A DNA stretch of 64,000 bases from Comamonadaceae bacterium UBA4962. GTDB taxonomy: Bacteria > Pseudomonadota > Gammaproteobacteria > Burkholderiales > Burkholderiaceae_C. The DNA lies in NCBI GenBank assembly GCA_002397315.1, contig DHAE01000007.1:396875-460874 (forward strand), written 5' to 3'. The notes beneath the pieces were generated by a model that saw only the letters and a list, made by a program, of their open reading frames with translations, made no database searches and was not told where the DNA came from. Below are positions 16,076 to 24,326 of this stretch, in pieces. Each line of letters starts with the position of its first letter. Positions within the stretch are counted from its first letter, which is position 1. Both the position numbers and the translations under genes were made by a program.

Positions 16076-18358
16076 ATGAAAACCAGCTGTGACGACTCCC
16101 GTAACAACGCCCCGGACGCTTGCTGCACACCGGCAAATGCTTCTGCAGCTCAGACCGATTGCTGCGGACCTGGCGCGTCCACCAGTCCTGCCGATGCGTG
16201 CTGTGGCGACCGTGCTGCCCCCCTCACGCCCGGCAAACCAATAACCAAAGGCGCAGTGTTCCGCATCACCGCGATGGATTGCGCCTCGGAAGAAAGCGAG
16301 ATCCGAAGGGCCCTGGAGCCGGTGAGTGGCATTCGAACACTCGGGTTTCAGTTGGGTGCTCGCACCCTGGCCATTGATGCGCCCGACGAGGTGATTCCCC
16401 AAGCTCTCGCAGCCATACGCAAGGCAGGCTTCAATCCTGAACCGGTGGGCACCGGATCTACCGGCGAAGACCACGAGCACGATGCGCCCAGGGAAGGTTT
16501 CGGGCGCATGGGCGCCGCGCTGGCACTTGCGGTGATCGCCGAAGCCATCGCGTTTTTCTCCCCCGATACGATGGTCTTCAAAGGCATCGGGATGGCCGTG
16601 GCGGCTGCCGCTATCTGGCTGGCAGGATTTTCGACCTACAGAAAAGGCTTTGCAGCCCTGCTGCAGGGGCGGCTGAACATCAACGCACTGATGACGGTCG
16701 CCGTCACTGGTGCTTTCCTGATTGGCCAGTGGCCCGAGGCCGCCATGGTGATGGCCTTGTATGCCATCGCCGAGATGATCGAAGGCCGCGCCGTGGACCG
16801 CGCGCGCAACGCCATCAAGAGCCTGCTGGACCTCACGCCCGACTCGGCCGAAGTGCGTCAGGCTGATGGCACCTGGCAGACCCTTCCATCGGCCGCAGTC
16901 GCTATCGGCGCCACCGTGCGCGTGAAACCAGGTGCACGGATCCCCTTGGACGGAACGGTTGCTAGCGGCACGAGTGCCGTCAATCAGGCGCCCGTCACCG
17001 GCGAGAGCATCCCGGTGGACAAGGCTGCTGGGGACCCGGTGTTCGCCGGCACCATCAACGAAACGGGCACGCTCGAAGTGACCGTTACTGCAGAGGCCAG
17101 CAACACCACGCTGGCCCGCATCATCCATTCGGTCGAGCAGGCCCAGGGGTCCCGCGCGCCGACACAGCAGTTCGTGGACCGGTTCGCGGCCATCTATACG
17201 CCTGCGGTGTTTGCCATCGCAGTGCTGGTCGCGGTCCTCACGCCGCTGTTCATGAACCTGACGTGGTTGGAGGCCCTGTACAAAGCACTCGTTCTGCTGG
17301 TCATCGCATGCCCGTGCGCACTGGTCATCGCAACACCGGTCACGGTGGTCAGCGGCTTGGCATCGGCGGCGCGGCGCGGCATTCTCATCAAGGGGGGGGT
17401 TTACCTGGAAGAAGCCCACAAGCTCAAGGCGATCGCACTGGACAAGACCGGCACGATCACGGAAGGCAAACCCAAGCTGGTGGCTCGCCAGATCCTCTCG
17501 AAGCACGCTTCGGAAGCCCAAATCCTCGGCTGGGCGGCAGACCTTGCGTCAGAGTCGGACCACCCAGTCTCCAAAGCAATCGCACAGGGTCTGGAATCAG
17601 GGCCGGGGGGCGTCAGCGGATTTACGGCACTTCCCGGCCGTGGAGTGGAGGCGCAAATCGGAGGCCAGTCGTTGATTCTTGGGAACCATCGTCTGGTTGA
17701 AGAGCGGCAACTGTGCAATGACGAGATAGAAGCGCTGCTGGCCGAGCAGGAAGCCCAGGGCCGTACGGTCACATTGCTTGCCAGTAAAACGGAAGTGCTG
17801 GCCATCTTCGCCGTGGCGGACACGATCAAGGAGAGTTCGCGAGAAGCGATCGCTCAACTGCACAAGCTGGGCGTCTCCTCCGTGATGCTCACCGGAGACA
17901 ATACCGCCACCGCGAGCACCATCGCCAAACAGGCCGGGATCGACAAGGCGCAGGGCAACCTGCTGCCCGAGGACAAGCTGTCCGCCATCGAGCAGATGCA
18001 GAGTCAGTACGGCCCGACCGCAATGACCGGTGACGGTATCAATGACGCACCGGCGCTGGCGCGCGCCAATATCGGCATCGCCATGGGGGCCGCTGGCACC
18101 GACACGGCCATGGAGGCGGCCGACGTCGTCATCATGAACGATGACCTGCGTCGCATCCCCGAAGTCATTGAACTGTCCAAGCGCACCCGAGGTGTCCTGC
18201 TCCAAAACATCGTGCTCGCCTTGGGCATCAAGGCGGTGTTTCTGGTGCTTGCAGTGATGGGCAGTGCGTCCATGTGGATGGCGGTGTTTGCGGACATGGG
18301 TGCCAGCCTGTTGGTGGTGGCCAATGGCCTCAGGCTGCTGCGCGGAGTCCGCCAATAG
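16076..18358 (+). CDS. cadA: CadA/ZntA-type Zn/Cd/Pb-exporting P1B-ATPase
   Basis: 760 aa inner-membrane ATPase. The N-terminus is unusually Cys-rich (CC pairs at about 16-17, 29-30, 42-43) before a single HMA-like domain with MDCASEE at 67-73. Eight predicted TM segments; TM6 has CPC (about residue 412), then DKTGT (about 455), SDHPVS and GDGINDAP. TM7 LGIKAVFL and TM8 FADMGASLLVVANGL carry the Lys and Asp typical of divalent-metal ZntA pumps, not the YN/MSxSS of copper pumps. An 8-G run lies at 17392-17399. Confidence 0.95.
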   Translation: MKTSCDDSRNNAPDACCTPANASAAQTDCCGPGASTSPADACCGDRAAPLTPGKPITKGAVFRITAMDCASEESEIRRALEPVSGIRTLGFQLGARTLAIDAPDEVIPQALAAIRKAGFNPEPVGTGSTGEDHEHDAPREGFGRMGAALALAVIAEAIAFFSPDTMVFKGIGMAVAAAAIWLAGFSTYRKGFAALLQGRLNINALMTVAVTGAFLIGQWPEAAMVMALYAIAEMIEGRAVDRARNAIKSLLDLTPDSAEVRQADGTWQTLPSAAVAIGATVRVKPGARIPLDGTVASGTSAVNQAPVTGESIPVDKAAGDPVFAGTINETGTLEVTVTAEASNTTLARIIHSVEQAQGSRAPTQQFVDRFAAIYTPAVFAIAVLVAVLTPLFMNLTWLEALYKALVLLVIACPCALVIATPVTVVSGLASAARRGILIKGGVYLEEAHKLKAIALDKTGTITEGKPKLVARQILSKHASEAQILGWAADLASESDHPVSKAIAQGLESGPGGVSGFTALPGRGVEAQIGGQSLILGNHRLVEERQLCNDEIEALLAEQEAQGRTVTLLASKTEVLAIFAVADTIKESSREAIAQLHKLGVSSVMLTGDNTATASTIAKQAGIDKAQGNLLPEDKLSAIEQMQSQYGPTAMTGDGINDAPALARANIGIAMGAAGTDTAMEAADVVIMNDDLRRIPEVIELSKRTRGVLLQNIVLALGIKAVFLVLAVMGSASMWMAVFADMGASLLVVANGLRLLRGVRQ

Positions 18359-18403
18359 ACACAAGGAGGCATCTGGCGGCGCGGGAAGTCCGGATCTGCT
18401 CAG

Positions 18404-19069
18404 TCACGGCGCGACGGCTGCCTTCGACGCGGTAACCTTCTTCACCGAATGCACGGCCAGTACGCTGCACACAAAGCGAACACCGCTCCATCGCGCACTA
18501 ACTGCCGTGGCCAGGTATTGGACGAGAAACAGCGCCGCAGTCCCCGCCACTGCTGCAGCCGATGTGCCGGCATACAAAAGCGCCAAAGGCACAGTCATGC
18601 CAAGAAGAAGCGATACCGCTGCCATGTCGCGGTACAGGAGAAACAGCCGGTGTGCCTCCATGACCTCGGTCTCGCTGGACACTTGTCGGTATAGCTTGTA
18701 CCACTTGGCATTTTGCTCATTGGGATCCTTGGGCAGGACGCCCACGTTCCTCTTGAGCGCGCCCATGTCGATCCGGGGATCGCTCGGGCCATGCTTTGTG
18801 AATGCCTGAGAGCCCGGCAGGTTGCCGAGCGGCTTCCAATACACCAGCATTGCCTTGACATCATGCGGGAGCAGATTGGCCACGAGAAGGACCAGTGCCG
18901 GCATCGCGATCGAAGCCGCAAGGCGAGCCATGCCTGATCGTGTCCATGATTCAGTTTGAAGCCACTCAGGAGCCACCAGAGCAACCACGACGAGCATGTC
19001 AACGAGCGCTATGGATACCAGCCACACCATATTGAGAGATTTGAGGCTCCGGAGCGCAGCCGCTTTCAT
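18404..19069 (-). CDS. Unknown multi-pass membrane protein paired with MBL protein
   Basis: 221 aa with two hydrophobic helices near the N-terminus (about 14-33 and 49-66) and two near residues 150-195. Between them lies a soluble segment with conserved-looking features (GSQAFTKHGPSDPRID, KDPNEQNAKWYKLYR). The N-terminal half lacks a signal peptide. Its ATG overlaps the stop of the upstream MBL gene in an ATGA, so the two are translationally coupled. No named family recognised. The four-TM plus enzyme layout recalls membrane effectors of phage-defence operons, an inference from architecture only. Convergent with cadA. Confidence 0.75.
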   Translation of the reverse strand: MKAAALRSLKSLNMVWLVSIALVDMLVVVALVAPEWLQTESWTRSGMARLAASIAMPALVLLVANLLPHDVKAMLVYWKPLGNLPGSQAFTKHGPSDPRIDMGALKRNVGVLPKDPNEQNAKWYKLYRQVSSETEVMEAHRLFLLYRDMAAVSLLLGMTVPLALLYAGTSAAAVAGTAALFLVQYLATAVSARWSGVRFVCSVLAVHSVKKVTASKAAVAP

Positions 19070-19929
19070 CCTGCGTACTCCGTGTCGATGAAATAGCTTC
19101 CGTCAGAAACAGTGAACTGGATCCATCCGTCACGCCGGGTCGTGAGGACACGCCTGTCTCTGCCAGTGCTTCGCACGCGCACGCCCCTGTCGCGCACAAC
19201 CCGGCGGTAGTCCGGCCCCATTTTCTGGGTCTCGTGCTCGATGGGCTTGTCCGAGACCACAACGGCATCCGGAGTGAAGTAGTCAAAGATCTCCGGACAG
19301 AAGCCACTCTCGCGCCCGTGGTGAGATGCCATGAGGATGTTGGTGTCGCGCAGCTTCGTGCAGAAGTCCGGTCGCTGCAGCAAGGCCCGCCAACCTGGCT
19401 TCTCCAGGTCGCCAGGAAAGAGTATCTTGAAGTCGTCGAACTCGACAAAAACTGCCAAGCTGAGATCGTTGGTGTTGGTGAACTGCGGATATGGGTTGTA
19501 GAACGTGGTACACGTGATGCCTCCCATGTTCAGGTTGAAGGGCTCTGCAGGCGGCCCTCGGAACTCATCGCAGTTCGCGATAAAACGCCTTGCGTCATCG
19601 GTGAGCGGCCCCCCTGTGAGTTTCATGTCCCGCCAGTTGTCTGCACTTGGACTCGGATTGCGATGCCACACCGGAACATGAATGCCTTCATCCCAAAGAC
19701 CCTGCAGGTCGCTCATGTGATCCTGGTCGGCATTGGTGATAAAAAGGTAGTCGAGCCGTTGCCTCCCGAGCCCGTGCTTGATAAAGGTGCTCGGGCGCCA
19801 CGTCGCAGTGCATCCCGAATCGATCATGGCAAGTCGCCCAGCAGAACCATTGATTTGGTGATGAAGCATCGCGCACGCGCCATGCTGCACATCCCACACG
19901 CGCAGCAGCATCTGCCCAGGTTGAGCCAT
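19066..19929 (-). CDS. Metallo-beta-lactamase-fold protein (ComEC/Rec2-like class)
   Basis: 287 aa cytosolic protein. MBL features in order: MIDSGC, TNADQDHMSD, ILFPGDLEKPG, ASHHGRESG and VVVSDKP. The first metal motif reads N-x-D-x-D-H where ComEC-type proteins usually have H-x-D-x-D-H, so one expected His is Asn. Substrate is unknown; relatives hydrolyse nucleic acids or phosphodiesters. The GC content is lower by eye than that of cadA. First gene of a two-gene operon with the membrane protein at 18404-19069. Confidence 0.8.
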   Translation of the reverse strand: MAQPGQMLLRVWDVQHGACAMLHHQINGSAGRLAMIDSGCTATWRPSTFIKHGLGRQRLDYLFITNADQDHMSDLQGLWDEGIHVPVWHRNPSPSADNWRDMKLTGGPLTDDARRFIANCDEFRGPPAEPFNLNMGGITCTTFYNPYPQFTNTNDLSLAVFVEFDDFKILFPGDLEKPGWRALLQRPDFCTKLRDTNILMASHHGRESGFCPEIFDYFTPDAVVVSDKPIEHETQKMGPDYRRVVRDRGVRVRSTGRDRRVLTTRRDGWIQFTVSDGSYFIDTEYAG

Positions 19930-20017
19930 GTTTCCCTCTTTATGAAGTCGTCGCAGCCATTTTCCGGCACGAAGGCCTCATCCCCAAATACTGAATGTCA
20001 AGGCGCCGTGATCGCTT

Positions 20018-21217
20018 TCAAAGACTCGACCATCCAATCCGATGAGCGCTCGATGTTTGGTCATGACGGGCATCGTCTTCCGTGTGCAGGTAGATACTGG
20101 TCGTGGCAATGTTGGAGTGCCCCAGGTTGTCGCGCACGGCCTTGATGTCCATGCTGTTGCTTTGGTGGGTGCCGGCTGTGTGGCGCATCCAGTGCGCTGA
20201 CGCTTGCTCCACGTGAGCCGCTGCGGCCTCGTGATCTGGCCCCAGGGCGCGCAGGCGCGCTGCGGTTTCGCGGAAGATGTCCTTGACCAACTCGTGCACG
20301 CCACTGCGCCCCATGGAGCGCGCCCCCCCGATGAGCGGGAGCAGGAGCGCGAGGGCGTCCCCTTCGCGCGGTAGCGGGCTGAGGTTGTTCGCCTTTCGGT
20401 ACCGCATCAGCTCTGTTACCAGCTCATCGGTCGCTGGTATCACGCGGGTTTTCTCCCCCTTGCCACGCACCTCCAGCCACCAGCGCTCGCGGCCGTCTAC
20501 CCCTTTGCGCCAGTAGAAGTCCCCCATGGAGTTGTGGCAGACCTCGGAGATCCGCAGCCCACCGATGTACAGCAGCGAGAAAAGCCACCGGTAGCGGGCC
20601 GCCTGCAGCGCCAGGCGAGGTGTGGTGGTCGGCAGCGACTCGATGGTGGCGCGAACGTGGGCCCAATGTTCGTGCGGCAAGAACCTGCTCGTGTTTGCCG
20701 GCCGCGCCACGGCTTTTCTTCGCCTAAGGGCCAGAGGATTGCCCGCCAGGTAGCCCGCCTGCACCAGCCAGTTGAAAAGGCTGTTGAGGATGGAGAGCGC
20801 CTGCCGCTGACTCTGCCGGTCCAGCGCCTTGGCGAACGGCCGCCAGTGGGGTGAGGACCGGGGCGCCTTCTGGGCGATCTGCATGACCCATCGGTCTGCC
20901 GGCTGCGGGTCGCCGAGGAAGGTCTCGTACACCAGGAAGTCCTCATGGGTGAGATCAGACAAGGCCTTGCCGTGCTGGTGCACGCACCATAGCAGCAGCC
21001 GCTCCGCCTCCTTGCGGTAGCTGGCCAGGGTTGCCGGTGAGTCCTTGTAGCGGGCCAGCCATGCCAGAACCGCAGAGCGGTCGTCGTTGGCAGCGACTTG
21101 CGGTAAGCCCGTGGCCCGGTTGCGGCCATGCTCCCCGGACAGGTGAAGGGGTAGCACCAAGCCCTCCAAAGGCTCAAGATGCGCAAAAACGACCGGGGCG
21201 ACGATCAAACTGCTCAT
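20018..21217 (-). CDS. Tyrosine recombinase (XerC/TnpS-like)
   Basis: 399 aa. N-terminal SAM-like core-binding domain (about 45-155), catalytic domain with Arg222 (GGLRISEV), Lys254 (RGKGEKTRVI), His342 and Arg345 (HWMRHTAGTH), His367 (LGHSN) and nucleophile Tyr376 (SIYLH): a complete active site. Start at 21217 (MSSLIVAP) is chosen because the 5' flank is AT-rich non-coding sequence holding an inverted repeat. Divergent from the KfrA-like gene, the arrangement of tnpS/tnpT in Tn4651/Tn5041-type transposons. Could also be a small integrative element's integrase. Confidence 0.88.
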   Translation of the reverse strand: MSSLIVAPVVFAHLEPLEGLVLPLHLSGEHGRNRATGLPQVAANDDRSAVLAWLARYKDSPATLASYRKEAERLLLWCVHQHGKALSDLTHEDFLVYETFLGDPQPADRWVMQIAQKAPRSSPHWRPFAKALDRQSQRQALSILNSLFNWLVQAGYLAGNPLALRRRKAVARPANTSRFLPHEHWAHVRATIESLPTTTPRLALQAARYRWLFSLLYIGGLRISEVCHNSMGDFYWRKGVDGRERWWLEVRGKGEKTRVIPATDELVTELMRYRKANNLSPLPREGDALALLLPLIGGARSMGRSGVHELVKDIFRETAARLRALGPDHEAAAAHVEQASAHWMRHTAGTHQSNSMDIKAVRDNLGHSNIATTSIYLHTEDDARHDQTSSAHRIGWSSL

Positions 21218-21226
21218 GAGTCGAAT

Positions 21227-21258
21227 TCTATGGACATTAGAGTAATTATGTCCATAGA
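21227..21258. repeat. 32-bp inverted repeat, probable recombinase core site
   Basis: TCTATGGACAT (21227-21237) is perfectly inverted as ATGTCCATAGA (21248-21258) around the 10-bp spacer TAGAGTAATT. It lies in the 90-bp AT-rich gap between the divergent tyrosine recombinase and KfrA-like genes. Eleven-bp arms around a short central region are the size expected of a tyrosine-recombinase core (dif/res-like) site. Confidence 0.7.
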
Positions 21259-21280
21259 TTAGAAATAAATTCATTGATTT

Positions 21281-21294
21281 ATACGTTATACGTT
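21281..21294 (+). repeat. Tandem ATACGTT repeat before KfrA-like gene
   Basis: ATACGTT occurs twice head-to-tail, followed by GTAT so that ATAC-GTT-GTAT also forms a small dyad, 14 bp before the KfrA-like ATG. A plausible operator for autoregulation by that protein or an accessory site of the recombination region. Confidence 0.5.
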
Positions 21295-21307
21295 GTATTA
21301 TTTGAAG

Positions 21308-22306
21308 ATGAGCGAAGAATCCGAAATCCAAGCCGAAGTTGAGGCCCTGCGGGAGCGTTTCAGCGACACCAAAACGCTGTATCGCGAGGTGTGCGCGCTG
21401 CTGTTTTTTCGATACGGCATCACGCCCACGGCCAGCAAGCTCTATCAGCATGTGCGCAAGGGCTCCATGAGCGCACCGGCCGAAGCGCTGGCCAAGTTCT
21501 GGGAGGATCTGCGCGGCAAGGCTCGGGTGGAGATCGATCACCCCGATCTACCGGAGGCGCTTAAAGAGGCCGCAGGCCAGGCCGTCAGCGTGCTGTGGGC
21601 CCAATCGACAGGATTGGCACGCGAGGAGCTCGCGGCCCTGCGCGTCGAGGCGCGGGCCGAAGCTGACAGCGCGAAGGCAGCGCTGCAAGAAGCACAGCAG
21701 CGAAACGCGGCGATCGAGGCTCTCCTCCAGGAAGCGCAGGGCAAAGTTACCGAACTGGAAGGACGCATGCACCACCTCGGCACGGAGCTGGAACACGAGC
21801 GCCGCGCGCACGCCGCCACTACGGCGCGTGCCGAGACCCTTTCGCGCCAGGTGGACGAGTTGAAACTGGAGCAGTCCAAAAGCCGCCAGCATTTCAGTGC
21901 GGAGCTGGATAAGGGGCGTGCAGCCATCGACGAGGCCGCCTCCCGTGCGGCCGAGGCTGAGCGCCGAGCGCTTCGCGAGATTGACCGGGAGCGCACCGCC
22001 CGCGCTCAGGTGGACAAGCAATTGGAGCAGCTGCGAAGCAAGCTCGCAGAGGCGGAGCGGGATCACCACGCCAAGCTCTTGGAGGCCAATGCAGCGCAAG
22101 CAAGATTGGCCTCAGATCTGGAGAGTGCACGATCTTCGCTGGCTGACAGCGCCCGCGTGAACCAACTGCAAGGCGTTGAGCTGCAGCAGGCGCTGCAGGC
22201 GGTGGCGCAACACAAAGCGGAGGCAGACACCTTGCGCTCTCTGGTCGCGCAGTTTCAACCGCCGACCAGACCCGTGCGCAAGAAGAAGCTTGCGGACAGC
22301 CAATGA
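21308..22306 (+). CDS. KfrA N-domain, long coiled-coil DNA-binding protein (TnpT-like)
   Basis: 332 aa. Residues 1-110 match the KfrA-type DNA-binding region (VCALLFFRYGITPTASKLYQ, VRKGSMSAPAEALAKFW). From about 115 to 310 an almost uninterrupted Ala/Glu/Arg-rich coiled coil follows, ending in a basic tail (RPVRKKKLADSQ). KfrA proteins are plasmid-borne repressors and architectural proteins. Homologues divergent from a tyrosine recombinase (TnpT) assist cointegrate resolution. Weak ribosome site (GAAG) before the ATG at 21308. Confidence 0.82.
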   Translation: MSEESEIQAEVEALRERFSDTKTLYREVCALLFFRYGITPTASKLYQHVRKGSMSAPAEALAKFWEDLRGKARVEIDHPDLPEALKEAAGQAVSVLWAQSTGLAREELAALRVEARAEADSAKAALQEAQQRNAAIEALLQEAQGKVTELEGRMHHLGTELEHERRAHAATTARAETLSRQVDELKLEQSKSRQHFSAELDKGRAAIDEAASRAAEAERRALREIDRERTARAQVDKQLEQLRSKLAEAERDHHAKLLEANAAQARLASDLESARSSLADSARVNQLQGVELQQALQAVAQHKAEADTLRSLVAQFQPPTRPVRKKKLADSQ

Positions 22307-22378
22307 TTGCTTGCACGTCGGCTGCCAGTCAGCGAAAAAGACCCACGCAGAATTTACATACTTGATAGCGACGATGCA

Positions 22379-23926
22379 ATGGCACGCGACGACTTCACTA
22401 AACCCACCAAGAATCAGGCTTATCAACGGGTGGCTGGCCGTTGTTCCAATCCCGATTGCCGTGCCACCACCTCCGCGCCAGTGGGTGAAGTTGATTTCTC
22501 CAACGTTGGAGTTGGCGCGCATATTCATGCGGCATCCCCCGGGGGACCCCGATACCTCGCGACTATGACAGCAGAAGAACGGCGTGGTTTTGGCAACATC
22601 ATCTGGTTATGCCAGACCTGCTCGACGATCATTGACCGGGATCGAGACTTGTACTCAGCAGAACTCCTCCAAAAATGGAAATCTTCGGCTGAAGCTAGCG
22701 CTCTGATGGAGCATGGCAAACGGCTTCCCGACCAGAAGGATATCTATCGGATGGCGGCCATGGCCATGGGGACCCGAACGCCGGGGTTTTATCCAGAAGC
22801 CATAGGCAACGTACATAAAGCTCTGGTAGATCAATTGGAAGCGGTGGACCCAAGGTTCACCATTTCCACGGCTTACTCGGGTGGCAACACAACGATTACC
22901 GTGGGGGCGAAAGAGGCCGTGTCTTTTTCCATCAAGATTGGAGCGGAATCGGCTGCTGTCTGGCGCAAAGGTTTGCAAGCGGCCATCGACGACGGCCGTG
23001 AAGCGACGCTGCCACTCGATGGGGTCGTTTTTGAAGGATCAAAACTCTTTGACGTGCTGCACAAAGATGCCGACCTGGCATCGATAACGATCATGCCAGC
23101 GGCGCGTCCAGCCGTGTTGAAGATAATTGCCCCCCAGACCGAACCGCCAATTTTCGAAACCATTAATGGGCAACTAACAGCTGGGCGCAAGCAAATCCGA
23201 TTTGCAGGCGCTGGATGCGGCGGGCTTCTGGACGTGGAAATAGTTTTCACCCCCACTGGTGGCGATGATGTCCACTCGACATCGACGCTGACGACCAATT
23301 TAAAAGCGTGGCAAGGACAGGAGGCTTCCAACCCTCCCTACTTGGACGTATTTATCAGCCTGCTTGAAGCAATTCTTGATCCATCTGCTTCTATTTCATT
23401 CGCTTTGGGTGTCGAAGGAAATCAAGTTGCAGCGGGGAATTTTCATACACCCAAGCATATAGAAGAAATGAATGAAACGCTCGCGTTCGCTCACTACGCA
23501 AGGCGGGCGAGAAATGTGCTCAGATATCTTCGCAAGAGTGCGCCTATCCACATTTTCGAGAGTATTTCCACTGATGATCATCGGGCTTTGGCGCGAGTCA
23601 GCGATATCGTTGAGGGAAAGCTCTCCTACCAACGCTCAGAGATCACCGGTTCACCGACGATGAGGGTTGCGTGTACAGACGGGGGCGAATCACTGATGGA
23701 AATCGTGCGCAAAGGCGAGTTTTCGGTCCTGCAGCAGAAAGAACCCGCATCAATGGTCACCATCTATGGGAAACCATACGAAGTTCCCCCGACCACAAGC
23801 TACTACGCACCAGTGAGACTGCATATCCTGAGCAAGAAGAAGAAAAAAGATGTCGTTGACTTTCGCCTGCGAATCGAGATGGCGGACAACTTCACAAGTC
23901 AAACTTTGTTCGACGTACAGCAGTGA
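22379..23926 (+). CDS. HNH-nuclease-domain protein with large unknown C-terminal region
   Basis: 515 aa from the ATG at 22379; in-frame TTG at 22307 is an alternative start. An HNH fold with a zinc site occupies about residues 15-90: Cys22-x4-Cys27, GAHIHAASPGGPRY (His48/His50), Asn73, and LCQTC (Cys78/Cys81) followed by IDRD. This HNH subtype is common in bacterial defence effectors. The remaining 420 residues form no family I recognise and end in a Lys-rich segment (LSKKKKKD). Base composition is visibly less GC-rich than the metal genes. It follows the KfrA-like gene in the same direction. Confidence 0.75.
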   Translation: MARDDFTKPTKNQAYQRVAGRCSNPDCRATTSAPVGEVDFSNVGVGAHIHAASPGGPRYLATMTAEERRGFGNIIWLCQTCSTIIDRDRDLYSAELLQKWKSSAEASALMEHGKRLPDQKDIYRMAAMAMGTRTPGFYPEAIGNVHKALVDQLEAVDPRFTISTAYSGGNTTITVGAKEAVSFSIKIGAESAAVWRKGLQAAIDDGREATLPLDGVVFEGSKLFDVLHKDADLASITIMPAARPAVLKIIAPQTEPPIFETINGQLTAGRKQIRFAGAGCGGLLDVEIVFTPTGGDDVHSTSTLTTNLKAWQGQEASNPPYLDVFISLLEAILDPSASISFALGVEGNQVAAGNFHTPKHIEEMNETLAFAHYARRARNVLRYLRKSAPIHIFESISTDDHRALARVSDIVEGKLSYQRSEITGSPTMRVACTDGGESLMEIVRKGEFSVLQQKEPASMVTIYGKPYEVPPTTSYYAPVRLHILSKKKKKDVVDFRLRIEMADNFTSQTLFDVQQ

Positions 23927-24326
23927 TCAGTGAAGGCGCGTGCAACATCCTCGCCTCGACAGGCTAAAAAGGGTGCAGGTCGAATCAGCCAGAGAGAGTT
24001 TTCGCCCTCACCAGTCCACTCTTGGGCGAAACCATCACCCGGCCAATTGTTGTGATGTAGGTGACAACTGCTGTTCCCTGAACGCCTGGCGGCGGAAGGC
24101 TCGCTTCCACGAGTTCCGCCGCCACAAGCACGCGAATCTTGTCGATTGATTGCTCATCGTGAAAAGTCTGCGGCAAGGGCAGACTGGCCAGTTGCTTCAG
24201 AAAATCCCGGGGCATTCATCTCCGCGCAAAACGTTCTTCACCACCAAGAAAAAGGCCCAGCGCAAGGGATGGGCACGAACTTGCACAATGCAAGAGGGAG
24301 GGATCGCCGTCGAGGGTCTGCGCACA
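23927..24326. other. 400-bp gap between HNH gene and cusA
   Basis: Apart from the possible 76-aa gene at 23985-24215, I see no gene, terminator with T tract, or inverted repeat here. It marks the junction between the recombinase/nuclease island and the cus cluster, so an element boundary could lie in it. Confidence 0.4.
23985..24215 (-). CDS. Small hypothetical protein
   Basis: 76 aa (begins MPRDFLKQLASLPLPQTF). A GGAG sequence 7 bases before the ATG and the regular amphipathic composition (KIRVLVAAELVEASLPPPG, TAVVTYITTIGR) argue that it is real. No family recognised. It is the only plausible gene between the HNH gene and cusA, which it precedes on the opposite side of the convergent junction. 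Confidence 0.45.
   Translation of the reverse strand: MPRDFLKQLASLPLPQTFHDEQSIDKIRVLVAAELVEASLPPPGVQGTAVVTYITTIGRVMVSPKSGLVRAKTLSG

Noticed and set aside
21227..21258. Inverted repeat as a rho-independent terminator
   Set aside because: It lies between divergent genes and is AT-rich with no T tract; a recombination or operator site fits better.
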